Source: Amycolatopsis alba DSM 44262 (GTDB lineage Bacteria > Actinomycetota > Actinomycetes > Mycobacteriales > Pseudonocardiaceae). From it: a stretch of DNA of 64,000 bases. Shown here piece by piece: positions 34,856 through 43,121 of this stretch (the stretch's first letter is position 1; the number at the start of each line of letters is the position of its first letter). The notes below the pieces were generated by a model. That model saw only the letters and a list, made by a program, of their open reading frames with translations. It did no database searches and was not told the origin of the DNA. The stretch spans positions 3,179,665-3,243,664 of the forward strand of contig NZ_KB913032.1 in NCBI RefSeq assembly GCF_000384215.1, read 5' to 3'. Position numbers and translations under genes: made by a program.

Positions 34856-35920
34856 ATGGACCTGACTGCTCCCACCCGCTCCCTCTCGGCCGCCGTTTCC
34901 GCCGCCGCGAGGCTGCTCACGGCCCGTTCCGGCCTGCTCCTGCGAGCCGGGCGCGACGGCCTGACCGTCGGCGGCAACGACAGCGAACGAGCGGTCCGCC
35001 TGACGTGTGACGCCGTCACGCACACCGACGGCGAAGTCCTCGTCCCGGCCGGGCCGCTCGCGGAGACGTTGCGCATGCTCGAAGACGATCTGGTGCGCCT
35101 GGTCGTCGAGGGATCGCGGCTGGCCGTGCGGGTGGAGGGCGGCCGGTTCGCGCTGCCGTTGCTGAGCCGCGAGCTGCGGCTGCAGGAGATGCCACCCAAG
35201 GTGTCCGAAGTGGACGGTCCAGCGCTCGCGACGGCGCTGCGGACGGTCGCGGGCACGGCGGCCAAGGACGACGCGCTGCCGATGTTCACCGGCGTCCGCG
35301 TGCAGAGCTTCAGCCGTGAGCTGCGGCTGACGGCGTCCGACAGGTACCGGATGGCCGTGGCCACCCTCCCGCTGCGCGCCGAAGGCGAGCCGATCGACGC
35401 GCTCGTCCCGGCGGGCCTGCTCGCCGAGACGGCGAAGCAGGCGCGCGGCACCGTCGGCCTGCACGGCGACGGGACCCGGTTCGGGCTGAGCTGGGCGGGC
35501 GTCACCGTCACCACCGCCGTACTCGACGCGGGATTCCTGTCGGAGAAGCTGATCGAGTCGTCCACTGTGGACACTTCGGTCGAGATCGCCGCCGACGCGC
35601 TGGCCGCCGCCGTGCGCCGGGTGGGCGTCTACGCGGACGATCGCCGGGTGCTGACGCTGGAGGTCGGCGACTCTCAGCTACGGCTGGCCAGTTCGAAGCA
35701 GGACACCGGGGAAGCCGAGGAGACCCTGAAGGCCGAGGTGTCCGGCGGCCGGACGTCACCCTCGTTCCAGGCGCGCTACCTGCTGGACGCGTTGCAGGGG
35801 TTCGCCGGGGAACGGGTGCGGCTCGACATCCAGCCAGGGATGCGGGCCTGCGTCATCCGCGCGGTCGAGCCGGGCGACGTGGAACTCACGTACTACGTGA
35901 TGCCGATGCTGCCGCGCTGA
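34856..35920 (+). CDS. DNA polymerase III beta sliding-clamp paralogue
   Basis: 354 residues, a little shorter than DnaN. Three clamp-fold domains can be traced: N-terminal region to about 115, the middle with LPMFTGVRVQSFSRELRLTA and SDRYRMAVATLPL (about 140-185), and the C-terminal third ending VELTYYVMPMLPR, matching the DnaN ending. It lies 9 bases after the MFS gene and far from a dnaA-recF context, so it is a second clamp. It could serve a repair polymerase or be a non-ring DNA-binding derivative. Confidence 0.8.
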   Translation: MDLTAPTRSLSAAVSAAARLLTARSGLLLRAGRDGLTVGGNDSERAVRLTCDAVTHTDGEVLVPAGPLAETLRMLEDDLVRLVVEGSRLAVRVEGGRFALPLLSRELRLQEMPPKVSEVDGPALATALRTVAGTAAKDDALPMFTGVRVQSFSRELRLTASDRYRMAVATLPLRAEGEPIDALVPAGLLAETAKQARGTVGLHGDGTRFGLSWAGVTVTTAVLDAGFLSEKLIESSTVDTSVEIAADALAAAVRRVGVYADDRRVLTLEVGDSQLRLASSKQDTGEAEETLKAEVSGGRTSPSFQARYLLDALQGFAGERVRLDIQPGMRACVIRAVEPGDVELTYYVMPMLPR

Positions 35921-35937
35921 CACCGGTCCCGAGCGGC

Positions 35938-36033
35938 GATCTCGCGTGATCAGAGACGGAACTCGCGTGATCAGGCGGCGTTCACAGTGTTCGCCGTCTG
36001 ATCACGCGAGTTCCGTTCCTGATCACGCGAGTC
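35938..36033. repeat. Large inverted repeat built of four CTCGCGTGATCA units
   Basis: Each arm (35938-35980, 35992-36033) carries two copies of the 12-mer (or complement) with an 11-base centre; arms match apart from a few bases. Related units lie at 41690-41826 and 54102-54137. Confidence 0.8.
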
Positions 36034-36142
36034 ACGCCTTCGCACACCGCGGGCTCAGACCCGGCGCCACCTTCGCCTTGTCCCTCGCGACCCCTTGACC
36101 CTCGCGACCCTTTGGCCCAGCGCGGTCTGGTGGGACGGCGGT

Positions 36143-36195
36143 GTTGCGAAAGCCACTTTCGCAACCTTCAACGTTGCGAAAGTGGCTTTCGCAAC
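36143..36195. repeat. Dispersed 53-bp hairpin element, copy 2
   Basis: 23-bp perfect arms (36143-36165, 36173-36195), 7-base loop, core GCGAAAGCCACTTTCG as in copy 1. The outer pairs are changed on both sides (GTTGCG with CGCAAC instead of GTCGCG with CGCGAC). The rest of 36034-36249 holds no gene. Confidence 0.85.
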
Positions 36196-36249
36196 CTTCG
36201 AAGCCGGCTTACCCCTCGAACAGAACCGTCCGGCCACTCACGGGGAAAG

Positions 36250-36501
36250 TCAGGCGGAAGCGGCCTTCACGGCAGCCTCGATCTCGCCGAACGACGGGTT
36301 CACCATCGCCGTCGAGCCCACGAACACCGTCGGCACGACCTCGTTCCCGTCCGCCACCGAACGCACACGCGCGGCGGCGTCCGGGTCCTCCCAGATGTTG
36401 ACCCGCTTCACCTTGAAGCCGCTCTTCTCCAGCGGCCGCTCCAGCGCGGCGCAGAACCCGCATCCGGGGCGCCAGTAGAACTCGACCTCGACGTCACTCA
36501 T
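36250..36501 (-). CDS. Glutaredoxin-like (mycoredoxin-type) protein
   Basis: 83 residues, a bare thioredoxin fold with active site WRPGCGFCAALERPL near residues 10-24 and cis-Pro in NEVVPTVFVG. Actinobacteria use mycothiol, so it probably reduces mycothiol mixed disulfides. ATG 36501 overlaps the stop of the MBL gene (ATGA), so the nudix, MBL and mycoredoxin genes form one unit. Confidence 0.85.
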   Translation of the reverse strand: MSDVEVEFYWRPGCGFCAALERPLEKSGFKVKRVNIWEDPDAAARVRSVADGNEVVPTVFVGSTAMVNPSFGEIEAAVKAASA

Positions 36502-37268
36502 TCGCCGTCCTCCGACCTCAGGTAGTCCAACTGTGCCCGCACGCTCCACTCGGCGGGCGCCCACAAAGCCTTGTCGACGTCGGCGTAGACGACCTCGACC
36601 ACCTGGCGCGGGGTGGCATCCGCGCCGAGTGTCTCCAATGCCGAACGCACCTGGCCCAGCCGTTCTTCCCGGTGCGCCAGGTACTCGCGCGCGGTCGCGG
36701 CCAGGTCCGGCAGTTCGGGGCCGTGCCCCGGCAGGCCGGTGGTGCCCTCGGGCAGTTCGATGAGCTTGCGCAGCGAGCGCAGGTAATCGCCGAGGTCGTG
36801 CAGCACGGTGGTGCCGCGGCCGAGGATGGTGTCACCGGTCAGGATCTGCCCGTCGGACACCAGGCAGATCGAGTCGCCGGTGTGTCCCGGCGTGTGCAGC
36901 ACCGAGAGCCGCACGCCGCCCGCCTCGATCACGTCACCGTCCACAAGGGACTTCCCGCCGATGCAGAGCGACTCGTCGAAGGCCCGCACCGGGGCGCCGA
37001 CCCGCTCGGCGAACCAGGGCGCGCCCTCGGCGTGGTCCGGATGGTGGTGGGTCAGGACGATCAGCTCGACGGCGCCGGTTTCCGCCAGCAGGGTCAGATG
37101 CTCGACGTCCTCGTGACCGGGGTCGACGACCACGGAACCGGACGCGCCCGGCCCGCGCAGCACCCAGGAATTGGTGCCTTCCAACGTCATCGATGACGGG
37201 TTGTGCTCCAGCAGCACGGAAGCCGTCGGCGTCACCTGGCGCAGTACGCCGTACGCGGGGGCGCTCAT
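36498..37268 (-). CDS. MBL-fold metallo-hydrolase (Rv3677c orthologue)
   Basis: 256 residues. The zinc site LTHHHPDHAEGAPW near residue 75, then HTPGHTGDSIC and GHGPEL, form a complete HxHxDH metallo-beta-lactamase site with a LACTB2-like C-terminal helix-rich region. Substrate unknown; LACTB2 relatives are endoribonucleases or thioesterases. ATGA overlap with the nudix gene upstream. Confidence 0.88.
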   Translation of the reverse strand: MSAPAYGVLRQVTPTASVLLEHNPSSMTLEGTNSWVLRGPGASGSVVVDPGHEDVEHLTLLAETGAVELIVLTHHHPDHAEGAPWFAERVGAPVRAFDESLCIGGKSLVDGDVIEAGGVRLSVLHTPGHTGDSICLVSDGQILTGDTILGRGTTVLHDLGDYLRSLRKLIELPEGTTGLPGHGPELPDLAATAREYLAHREERLGQVRSALETLGADATPRQVVEVVYADVDKALWAPAEWSVRAQLDYLRSEDGE

Positions 37269-38077
37269 GCCGGGTCCATGACGACGCGGACCTTGTCACC
37301 GTCGCGCACCAGCGTCGGCATGATCTTCACGATCTCGCGTTCGACGGCTTGCACCGTGGCCGCCGAGTCGAACTCGCCCAGTTCGGCGAGGGTGATCCAG
37401 GTCGGTGGCATGAGCATGCGGCGCCCTTCCTTGGCGTCGGCGATGGCCTCTTCCGGGCGCTGCCAGCCGGTGCTGACGGCCTCGGAGGTGGCGCTGTCCG
37501 CCTCCTGCCCCTCGGGCAGCACGGCGACGAAGAAGCAGGTGTCGTAGCGGCGCGGTTCCTGGGGCGGCGTGAGCCAGTTCGCCCACGGGCGCAGGAGATC
37601 CGCGCGCAGCGTCAGGCCGTTCGCCTCGAGGAACGCGGCGAGCGAGAGTTCGCGGGAGACCAGCTTTTCGCGGGCGTCCTGGTACGGCGTCGTGTCGGTG
37701 ACGACGGCGTCCCCGATGCTCGCGAGCAGCACGCCCGACTCTTCGAACATCTCCCGCACGGCCGCGCACACCAGCGCGCGGGCGAGCGGTTCCCCGCAGC
37801 CGAAGCGTTCCGCCCACCAGGCGGGCTCCGGGCCCGCCCAGCTCACCGAAGCGTCGACATCGCGGTCATCCACGCCGCCGCCGGGGAAGACGGTCATCCC
37901 GCCCGCGAACGGCATGCCCTTCACCCGATGCTGCAGGAAGACCTCGACGCCTCGCGCGCCGTCACGGAGGAGGATCACGGTCGCCGCGTCCTTGGGCGTC
38001 ACCGGCTCGCCGCCGGCGTTGGCGCGGGTGCCCACCCCGGCCCCCACCGGGATGTCGAATGTCAGTTCTTCAGCCAC
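37265..38077 (-). CDS. NUDIX hydrolase family protein
   Basis: 270 residues. AGGMTVFPGGGVDDRDVD and AAVREMFEESGVLLAS give the Nudix box with an insertion between the glycine and REx2EE parts, as in the NUDT19-like group. Hydrolyses a nucleoside or CoA diphosphate. First gene of the unit with the MBL hydrolase and mycoredoxin. Confidence 0.8.
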   Translation of the reverse strand: MAEELTFDIPVGAGVGTRANAGGEPVTPKDAATVILLRDGARGVEVFLQHRVKGMPFAGGMTVFPGGGVDDRDVDASVSWAGPEPAWWAERFGCGEPLARALVCAAVREMFEESGVLLASIGDAVVTDTTPYQDAREKLVSRELSLAAFLEANGLTLRADLLRPWANWLTPPQEPRRYDTCFFVAVLPEGQEADSATSEAVSTGWQRPEEAIADAKEGRRMLMPPTWITLAELGEFDSAATVQAVEREIVKIMPTLVRDGDKVRVVMDPA

Positions 38078-38094
38078 ACCCGCAACCTAACATC

Positions 38095-38156
38095 GCAATT
38101 CGTCCTCCAGTTGCGATAGTTGCGCGTGCAACCACCGCATCCAGAGGACGAATCGC
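38095..38156. repeat. Hairpin element between two minus-strand genes
   Basis: Arms 38095-38107 and 38144-38156 (12 of 13) enclose a small stem GTTGC-GCGT-GCAAC (38119-38132). The inner sequence resembles the tail of the crp terminator at 32957-32990. Probable terminator of the gene pair upstream. Confidence 0.6.
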
Positions 38157-38166
38157 GTGGGACTTG

Positions 38167-39312
38167 CTAGGACCAGCTGCTCCCGCTGCTGCGCGAAGCG
38201 CCGTTCAGCCTGATCTTCGCCGCTTCGGCGCGCTCCCGTTCGGCGAGCTCGGCGTGCAGCTCGCGCAGGAGCGCGCGGTCGCGCTCGCTCAGGCTGGGAT
38301 CGTCGAGGTCGAGAGCGGGCAGCTCGACGACCTCGTGCATGCTCGGCTTGCCCGAGGCGATCTCGCGACCCTTTTCGGGGTCCTCCTTGAGCGCCTGGCG
38401 CAGCTGCGCCACCTCGGCCGGGGTCAGGTCGGCCGTGCGCTCGGCGCGGGTCTCCGCCCGCGACTTGCGCGGCAGCGCCGGCTCCTGGGACGACAGCGGT
38501 GCGGCGGGCGCGGGCGCCTGCTGCACGATCGGCACCACCGGAGCGATCGGCTCGACCGGTTCGTGGCCACCACTGCCCACCGGCCGCAACCCGTGCCTGC
38601 TCGGCTGCTCCTTGGCAGGCTCGGGAGCCGGGGCGGGCGCGGCAGGCGGAGTCACCGGCTCGGACCGAAAGTCACTGGAGTGGGTACTCCCGGTGACCCA
38701 GACAGGACTCGCGGCCGACGAAGCGGCCTGGTGATAGGCGGACCGGGCGACGCCGGGTCCCGCGACCTCGACGACCGAGCGGATGCCCGCGCGGCGAAGC
38801 GCGGTGTCCACGCGGAACGCGACCGCGGGCGGGTTGCCCTCCGGGCCGATCTCGACCAGGACGACCCGCTGCGGCAACGCGCCGGGCACGCTGCCCGCGG
38901 GTGTGTTCCGCCACACCGCGTGCACCGACCGGACGTCCGGCAGCACCTGCAGGGTGCGGTCGAGCGCCTCGGCGAGGCCGAATTCGGGGGTGTTCTCACC
39001 GGTGAACCGGTGGGTGAGCACCGACTCGTCCTCCTCGACGAGCAGGTCGTTCGCCAGGGTGGCGTCGGACCGGCTCATTTCGAGGACGAGCGCGAGTTCA
39101 CGCTGTTCGGACGAGCTCACCGGGATCTTCCCCGCGATCAGGGTGCCGGTGGTGAGCTCCACCGCTTCGTCGATGTGCGCACGCGCGATCAGCTCACGCG
39201 CTTCGGTCAAAGCACTGTCGTCGATTCGACCCGCCAGGGCCAGTAACAGGTTGTGCAGGCGCAGGGGCACCGAGAACCCGTCCATGGGCGGGCCGTCGTG
39301 GACCTCCACCAT
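38167..39312 (-). CDS. Unknown protein with helical N-domain and Pro-rich linker, tandem paralogue A
   Basis: 381 residues, not recognised. Residues 15-75 are helical (LHNLLLALAGRIDDSALTEA); 75-185 look like an alternating alpha/beta domain (SVHAVWRNTP, RVVLVEIGP, RRAGIRSVVEVAG). About 190-300 is a Pro/Ala/Ser-rich linker, and the last 80 are charged helices (AEVAQLRQALKEDPEKG; RDRALLRELHAELAERERA). The N-terminal 180 residues share layout and some sequence with the next gene upstream. ATG 39312 follows GGGAG. Confidence 0.6.
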   Translation of the reverse strand: MVEVHDGPPMDGFSVPLRLHNLLLALAGRIDDSALTEARELIARAHIDEAVELTTGTLIAGKIPVSSSEQRELALVLEMSRSDATLANDLLVEEDESVLTHRFTGENTPEFGLAEALDRTLQVLPDVRSVHAVWRNTPAGSVPGALPQRVVLVEIGPEGNPPAVAFRVDTALRRAGIRSVVEVAGPGVARSAYHQAASSAASPVWVTGSTHSSDFRSEPVTPPAAPAPAPEPAKEQPSRHGLRPVGSGGHEPVEPIAPVVPIVQQAPAPAAPLSSQEPALPRKSRAETRAERTADLTPAEVAQLRQALKEDPEKGREIASGKPSMHEVVELPALDLDDPSLSERDRALLRELHAELAERERAEAAKIRLNGASRSSGSSWS

Positions 39313-39350
39313 TGCTCTGCTCCCTCCCGGCTCGCCTGGTGGTGCGAGCG

Positions 39351-39980
39351 TTAAGCGGCGACCAGCCGACTTCCGGTGTCCACCGCGCCCACGCAGACCA
39401 GTTCGGAGCTGGCGAGCGCGGTGCGGTGATAGCCGGTGAGATCGATGCTCGGCGGGAGAACCTCGACGCCGGGCTCCTCGTCACCGAGCACGCGCAGGAC
39501 GCGCTGCAGTTCGCCCGTCAGCCTCGGCAGACCGTTGAGCGCCGTGACCAGGAGGACTCGTTTCGCCCCACCCTCGCCGACCACACCGAGGTGTCGCCAG
39601 CTTTGCCGCACTTCACCCACGTCCGGCCGCCCCCGCAACGTTGCGTGGATCAATACGGACACAGAGTCGACGGAGTTCACCCATTCGGGCGCACTCTGCG
39701 TGAATGTGTACCTGGTCTCGGTGACGTCGTCTACCCCCAGGGTGGAACTCACCTGATGCCAGTCGGCCCCGTGAGGAATAAGCCCGGCGACTAGCAGGCG
39801 ATACTCGGTTTGGTCCAGATCGATCCTGTGCTTAAGCAAAGACCGGGGAAGGGTCCGCGCGAGCGTGCCCATCGCGCCCTCGCCCAGCCAGTCGCGGAAC
39901 CGCCACAGGAGCTGGTCCGGCAGCCGTCCGGCCAGCCGGAGCAGGAGCTCGTGCGAGGACCTCTCGATGTCCGGGTCCAT
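39351..39980 (-). CDS. Unknown protein, tandem paralogue B
   Basis: 209 residues, not recognised. The helical N-domain (ELLLRLAGRLPDQLLWRFRD) aligns by eye with that of the downstream neighbour, and SVDSVSVLIHATLRGR and KRVLLVTALNGLPRLTG correspond to its beta strands. No signal peptide or membrane helix. Start ATG 39980 overlaps the ridA stop by one base, so it is co-translated with ridA. Confidence 0.6.
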   Translation of the reverse strand: MDPDIERSSHELLLRLAGRLPDQLLWRFRDWLGEGAMGTLARTLPRSLLKHRIDLDQTEYRLLVAGLIPHGADWHQVSSTLGVDDVTETRYTFTQSAPEWVNSVDSVSVLIHATLRGRPDVGEVRQSWRHLGVVGEGGAKRVLLVTALNGLPRLTGELQRVLRVLGDEEPGVEVLPPSIDLTGYHRTALASSELVCVGAVDTGSRLVAA

Positions 39981-40435
39981 CACTTCACCTCCACGATCAG
40001 TTCGATCTCGACCGGCGCCCCGATCGGCAGCTCGGCGACGCCGACGGCCGAACGGGCGTGGATACCCGCCTCACCGAAGATCTCGCCGAGCAGCTCGGAC
40101 GCCCCGTTGATCACCGCGGGCTGGCCGGTGAAGCCCTCCGCGGACGCCACGAACCCGACGACCTTGACCACCCGCGCGATGTTGTCGATCCCGGCGACCG
40201 AGTCGACCGCGGCGAGGGCGTTGAGGATCGACGTCCGCGCGTACTGCTTCGCCTCTTCGGGGCTGACCTCGGCGCCGACCTTGCCGGTCGCTTCGAGCTC
40301 GCCCTTGACGAAGGGCAGCTGCCCGGACGTGTAGACGTACGAACCGGTGCGGACGGCGGGCACGTAGGCCGCCAGCGGCGCGGCGACGCCGGGCAGTTCG
40401 ATACCGAGCTCGGCGAGTCGATCGCTCCAGGTCAT
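39980..40435 (-). CDS. RidA-family protein (Rv3678c orthologue)
   Basis: 151 residues. YVYTSGQLPFVKGELEATG and the C-terminal ARSAVGVAELPIGAPVEIEL are typical of the RidA/YjgF family; the family arginine is in ARSAVGV. RidA deaminates reactive enamine/imine intermediates made by PLP enzymes, but many members have other roles. It heads a unit with two unknown proteins and follows a DUF4177 gene. Confidence 0.88.
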   Translation of the reverse strand: MTWSDRLAELGIELPGVAAPLAAYVPAVRTGSYVYTSGQLPFVKGELEATGKVGAEVSPEEAKQYARTSILNALAAVDSVAGIDNIARVVKVVGFVASAEGFTGQPAVINGASELLGEIFGEAGIHARSAVGVAELPIGAPVEIELIVEVK

Positions 40436-40447
40436 GGCTTCAATCCC

Positions 40448-40609
40448 TCAGTTCTTGGCTCGTTTGAGGTAGGCGACGTGCTGCTCCCCGGTCGGGTTCG
40501 GGAGCACGGTGACGAGCTCCCAGCCGTCCTCGCCCCACTGGTCGAGGATCTGCTTGGTGGCATGGATCAACAGGGGGACGGTCGCGTACTCCCACTTGGC
40601 GTCGCTCAT
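40448..40609 (-). CDS. DUF4177 small protein (Rv3678A-like)
   Basis: 53 residues. KWEYATVPLLIHATKQILDQ and WGEDGWELVTVLPN is the DUF4177 pattern. ATG 40609. Lies 12 bases before ridA and is the first gene of that unit, as the small Rv3678A is next to Rv3678c. Function unknown. Confidence 0.85.
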   Translation of the reverse strand: MSDAKWEYATVPLLIHATKQILDQWGEDGWELVTVLPNPTGEQHVAYLKRAKN

Positions 40610-40738
40610 GTCCGGGAGCGTAGCCAAACCGGCAAGGGCGCCCGACACACATGCGGAAAACCCTCTCGCGACCGGCTCGCCGATTTCCCGTCGATGTGTT
40701 TCACTTCACACTTACTCGGGAGTAGATAGGACGTTGAC

Positions 40739-41683
40739 ATGCGGACGACGAAGTCCCTTGCCGTCGCCTTCCTGGCCGCGGCCCTTGCCCTGATCTGCGC
40801 TTCACCGGCGGGCGCCGACGGGAAACTTCCCGTTCCGTGGACCCTCGCGGCGGCACTGCCCGCGCAGGCGGCGAACCCCGGCGGCCCGCCACCCGGCGCG
40901 AACGACTTCGGCTGCCGTCCCGGCGACGCCCATCCGAACCCGGTCGTGCTCGCCCACGGCCTCGGCGCCAACCAGACGGTGAACTGGCAGACGTTCGGCC
41001 CCCTGCTCAAGAACAACGGGTACTGCGTCTTCTCCCTGACCTACGGGGTCCCCGGCGAGCCGCTGCCGATCTATCAGCCCGGCGGACTCCTTCCGATGGA
41101 ACAGAGCGCGAAGGAGCTCTCGGCGTTCGTCGACAAGGTGCTCGGCGCGACCGGCGCGTCCAAGGTGGACCTCCTCGGACATTCCGAGGGCACGCTGATG
41201 CCTTCCTATTACGTGAAGTTCCTCGGCGGAGCGTCCAAAGTGGACAAGTACGTCAGCCTGACCCCGCTTTGGGACGGCACGACACTGTTCGGCGCGTCGC
41301 AGCTGTACGCGCTCGCCGGCGTGCTGGGGCTGGCGCCAGGGTTCAACGGCATCCTCGACCCGGTCTGCGGATCGTGCCGCCCGTTCCTGCGCGGCTCGGA
41401 ATTCCTCACGAACCTGCGCTCCGGCAACGGGATCTTCCAGCCCGGCGTGACGTACACGAACATCATGACCCGCTACGACGAAGCCGTCGTGCCGTACACG
41501 AGCGGGATGGGCAAGGGCGCCAACGTCAAGAACATCGTCCTCCAGGACAGCTGCCTGCTGGACCTGGCGGAGCACGCCGGGGTCGCCGCCGACCGCAACG
41601 CGGCCGGGCACGTCCTCAACGCGCTCGACCCCACGCACGCGAAGCCCGTGCCGTGCGTGCCCGCGACCCCCATCGGAAGCTGA
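40739..41683 (+). CDS. Secreted class-2 lipase/esterase
   Basis: 314 residues with signal peptide (AVAFLAAALALICASPAGA). VVLAHGLGANQTVNWQTFGP forms the oxyanion strand, the nucleophile is in LLGHSEGTLMPSYYV (about residue 145), and the acid and His lie after VLQDSCLLDLAEHAG. Matches lipase class 2 of actinomycetes, which cleaves triacylglycerols or short esters outside the cell. Two GTCCA-N3-TGGAC palindromes lie inside it (41158, 41233). Confidence 0.82.
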   Translation: MRTTKSLAVAFLAAALALICASPAGADGKLPVPWTLAAALPAQAANPGGPPPGANDFGCRPGDAHPNPVVLAHGLGANQTVNWQTFGPLLKNNGYCVFSLTYGVPGEPLPIYQPGGLLPMEQSAKELSAFVDKVLGATGASKVDLLGHSEGTLMPSYYVKFLGGASKVDKYVSLTPLWDGTTLFGASQLYALAGVLGLAPGFNGILDPVCGSCRPFLRGSEFLTNLRSGNGIFQPGVTYTNIMTRYDEAVVPYTSGMGKGANVKNIVLQDSCLLDLAEHAGVAADRNAAGHVLNALDPTHAKPVPCVPATPIGS

Positions 41684-41689
41684 CCCGCT

Positions 41690-41826
41690 CCCACGTGATC
41701 AGACGCCGATCTCACGTGATTGAAGACGGAACTCGCGTGCTTGAAGGCGGAACTCGCGTGATCCGGCCCCAAGCACGCGAGATCGGTGCTCAAGCACGTG
41801 AGATCGGTGCCCGATCACGCGCATGA
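41690..41826. repeat. Array of diverged CTCGCGTGATC-type units in both orientations
   Basis: Six to seven units such as CTCACGTGATT, CTCGCGTGCTT, CTCGCGTGATC and, inverted, AAGCACGCGAGATC and AAGCACGTGAGATC fill this gap between the lipase and a small membrane gene. Same family as 35938-36033. Confidence 0.75.
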
Positions 41827-41833
41827 CGGGCGC

Positions 41834-41839
41834 TACGGT
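41834..41839 (+). promoter_or_regulatory. -10 element TACGGT for leaderless small membrane gene
   Basis: Lies 6 bases before GTG 41846. Confidence 0.4.
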
Positions 41840-41845
41840 GGGCCT

Positions 41846-42094
41846 GTGGAGACCTGGCGTGTGGTCGCGACCGTCCTGCTCGCCGCGGCCGGGCTGCCGC
41901 TGGTGCTGGTCCTGATGGCCAAGGCACGGGACCGCCGGAACAGCTCGGGAACGGTCGCGATCACCGGCGCGGTGACCCTCGTCGTCCTCCTGCTGCTCGG
42001 TGTGGTGATGCTCACGGTGCTGCCCGGCGTCCTGACCTGGGGCATCGTCGCCGTGGTCACGGCCGCGCTCGGCGTCATGATGCTGGCAAGCTGA
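41846..42094 (+). CDS. Small three-helix membrane protein
   Basis: 82 residues. Three hydrophobic stretches (residues 4-20, 35-55 and 57-80) with one charged loop (KARDRRNSSG). Not recognised. GTG 41846 fits a leaderless start; it lies 22 bases before the first Get3-like ATPase and may be functionally tied to it. Confidence 0.6.
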   Translation: METWRVVATVLLAAAGLPLVLVLMAKARDRRNSSGTVAITGAVTLVVLLLLGVVMLTVLPGVLTWGIVAVVTAALGVMMLAS

Positions 42095-42103
42095 CCACTC
42101 AAT

Positions 42104-42109
42104 TAGGGT
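42104..42109 (+). promoter_or_regulatory. -10 element TAGGGT for leaderless Get3-like operon
   Basis: Lies 7 bases before GTG 42117. Confidence 0.45.
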
Positions 42110-42116
42110 GGGACCG

Positions 42117-43121
42117 GTGAGCACACCCCTTGCCGGCTGGACCGACGAACTCGCGAGAGCCAGGCTGCATTTCGTCACCGGCAAGGGCGGGACGGGCAAG
42201 ACCACGCTCGCCGCCTCGCTGGGCCTCGCGCTCGCCAAGGGCGGGCGCCGGGTCCTGCTGATCGAGGTCGAAGGCCGCCAGGGCATCGCCCAGCTCTTCG
42301 ACACCGAGCCGCTGCCGTACGCCGAGCAGCGCATCGCGGCCGTCCCCGGCGGCGGTGAGCTGCGCGCACTGCACATCGACGTCGAAGCCGCGCTCCTCGA
42401 GTACTTCGAGATGTTCTACAACCTCGGCTTCGCGGGGCGGACGCTGCGGCGGATGGGCGCGATCGAGTTCGCGACCACACTCGCGCCGGGTCTGCGCGAC
42501 GTCCTGCTCACCGGGAAGATCAAGGAATGCGTCGGCCGCACCGAATCGGACGGCCGCCACACCTATGACGCCGTCGTCGTCGACTCGCCGCCCACCGGCC
42601 GGGTCGTGAAGTTCCTCGACGTCACCAAGGCGCTGACCGATCTCGCCAAGACCGGCCCGATCCGCGGCCAGGCCGACGGCGTCGTCCGGCTGCTGCACTC
42701 CGGCGAGACCGCCGTCCACCTGGTGACGCTGCTGGAAGAGATGCCCGTGCGGGAGACCGTCGAAGCGGTCGCCGAACTCGACGGCGCCGATCTGCGTCCC
42801 GGCGCGGTGCTGGTCAACCGGGTCCGCCCGCCGCGGCTGCCCGCCCGTTCGGTGACGGCCGCCGCGGACGGCCGTGTCGACGCCTCACGCGTCCGCGCCG
42901 GGCTCGTGTCGGCCGGGCTGGACCTGCCCGAAAGCACCCTCGACGCGCTGGTCGAAGAGACCGTCGAGCACGCCGTCCGGGTCGCCGCGGAGCAGCGCGC
43001 CCGCGAGCAGCTGTCCGAAGCGGATCTGCCGGGTCTCGAACTGCCGGAGCTGACCGGCGGCGTCGACGTCGCGGCGCTCTACGACCTCGCCGAAGCGCTG
43101 ACCGAGCAGGGAGTGCGCTGA
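42117..43121 (+). CDS. Get3/ArsA-like ATPase, first of pair (Rv3679 orthologue)
   Basis: 334 residues. Deviant Walker [21 protein letters not shown] near residue 20, switch [14 protein letters not shown], and switch [18 protein letters not shown] near residue 155. The family couples ATP hydrolysis to client binding; the bacterial pair forms a complex reported to matter for redox and metabolic stress in mycobacteria. GTG 42117 chosen from the promoter spacing; GTG 42108 is in frame. Overlaps its partner by one base. Confidence 0.9.
   Translation: MSTPLAGWTDELARARLHFVTGKGGTGKTTLAASLGLALAKGGRRVLLIEVEGRQGIAQLFDTEPLPYAEQRIAAVPGGGELRALHIDVEAALLEYFEMFYNLGFAGRTLRRMGAIEFATTLAPGLRDVLLTGKIKECVGRTESDGRHTYDAVVVDSPPTGRVVKFLDVTKALTDLAKTGPIRGQADGVVRLLHSGETAVHLVTLLEEMPVRETVEAVAELDGADLRPGAVLVNRVRPPRLPARSVTAAADGRVDASRVRAGLVSAGLDLPESTLDALVEETVEHAVRVAAEQRAREQLSEADLPGLELPELTGGVDVAALYDLAEALTEQGVR

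Noticed and set aside
33380..35464. A 694-codon minus-strand frame opposite the MFS and clamp genes
   Set aside because: Composition is Arg/Gly/Gln/His-rich shadow sequence; the plus strand has recognisable proteins throughout.
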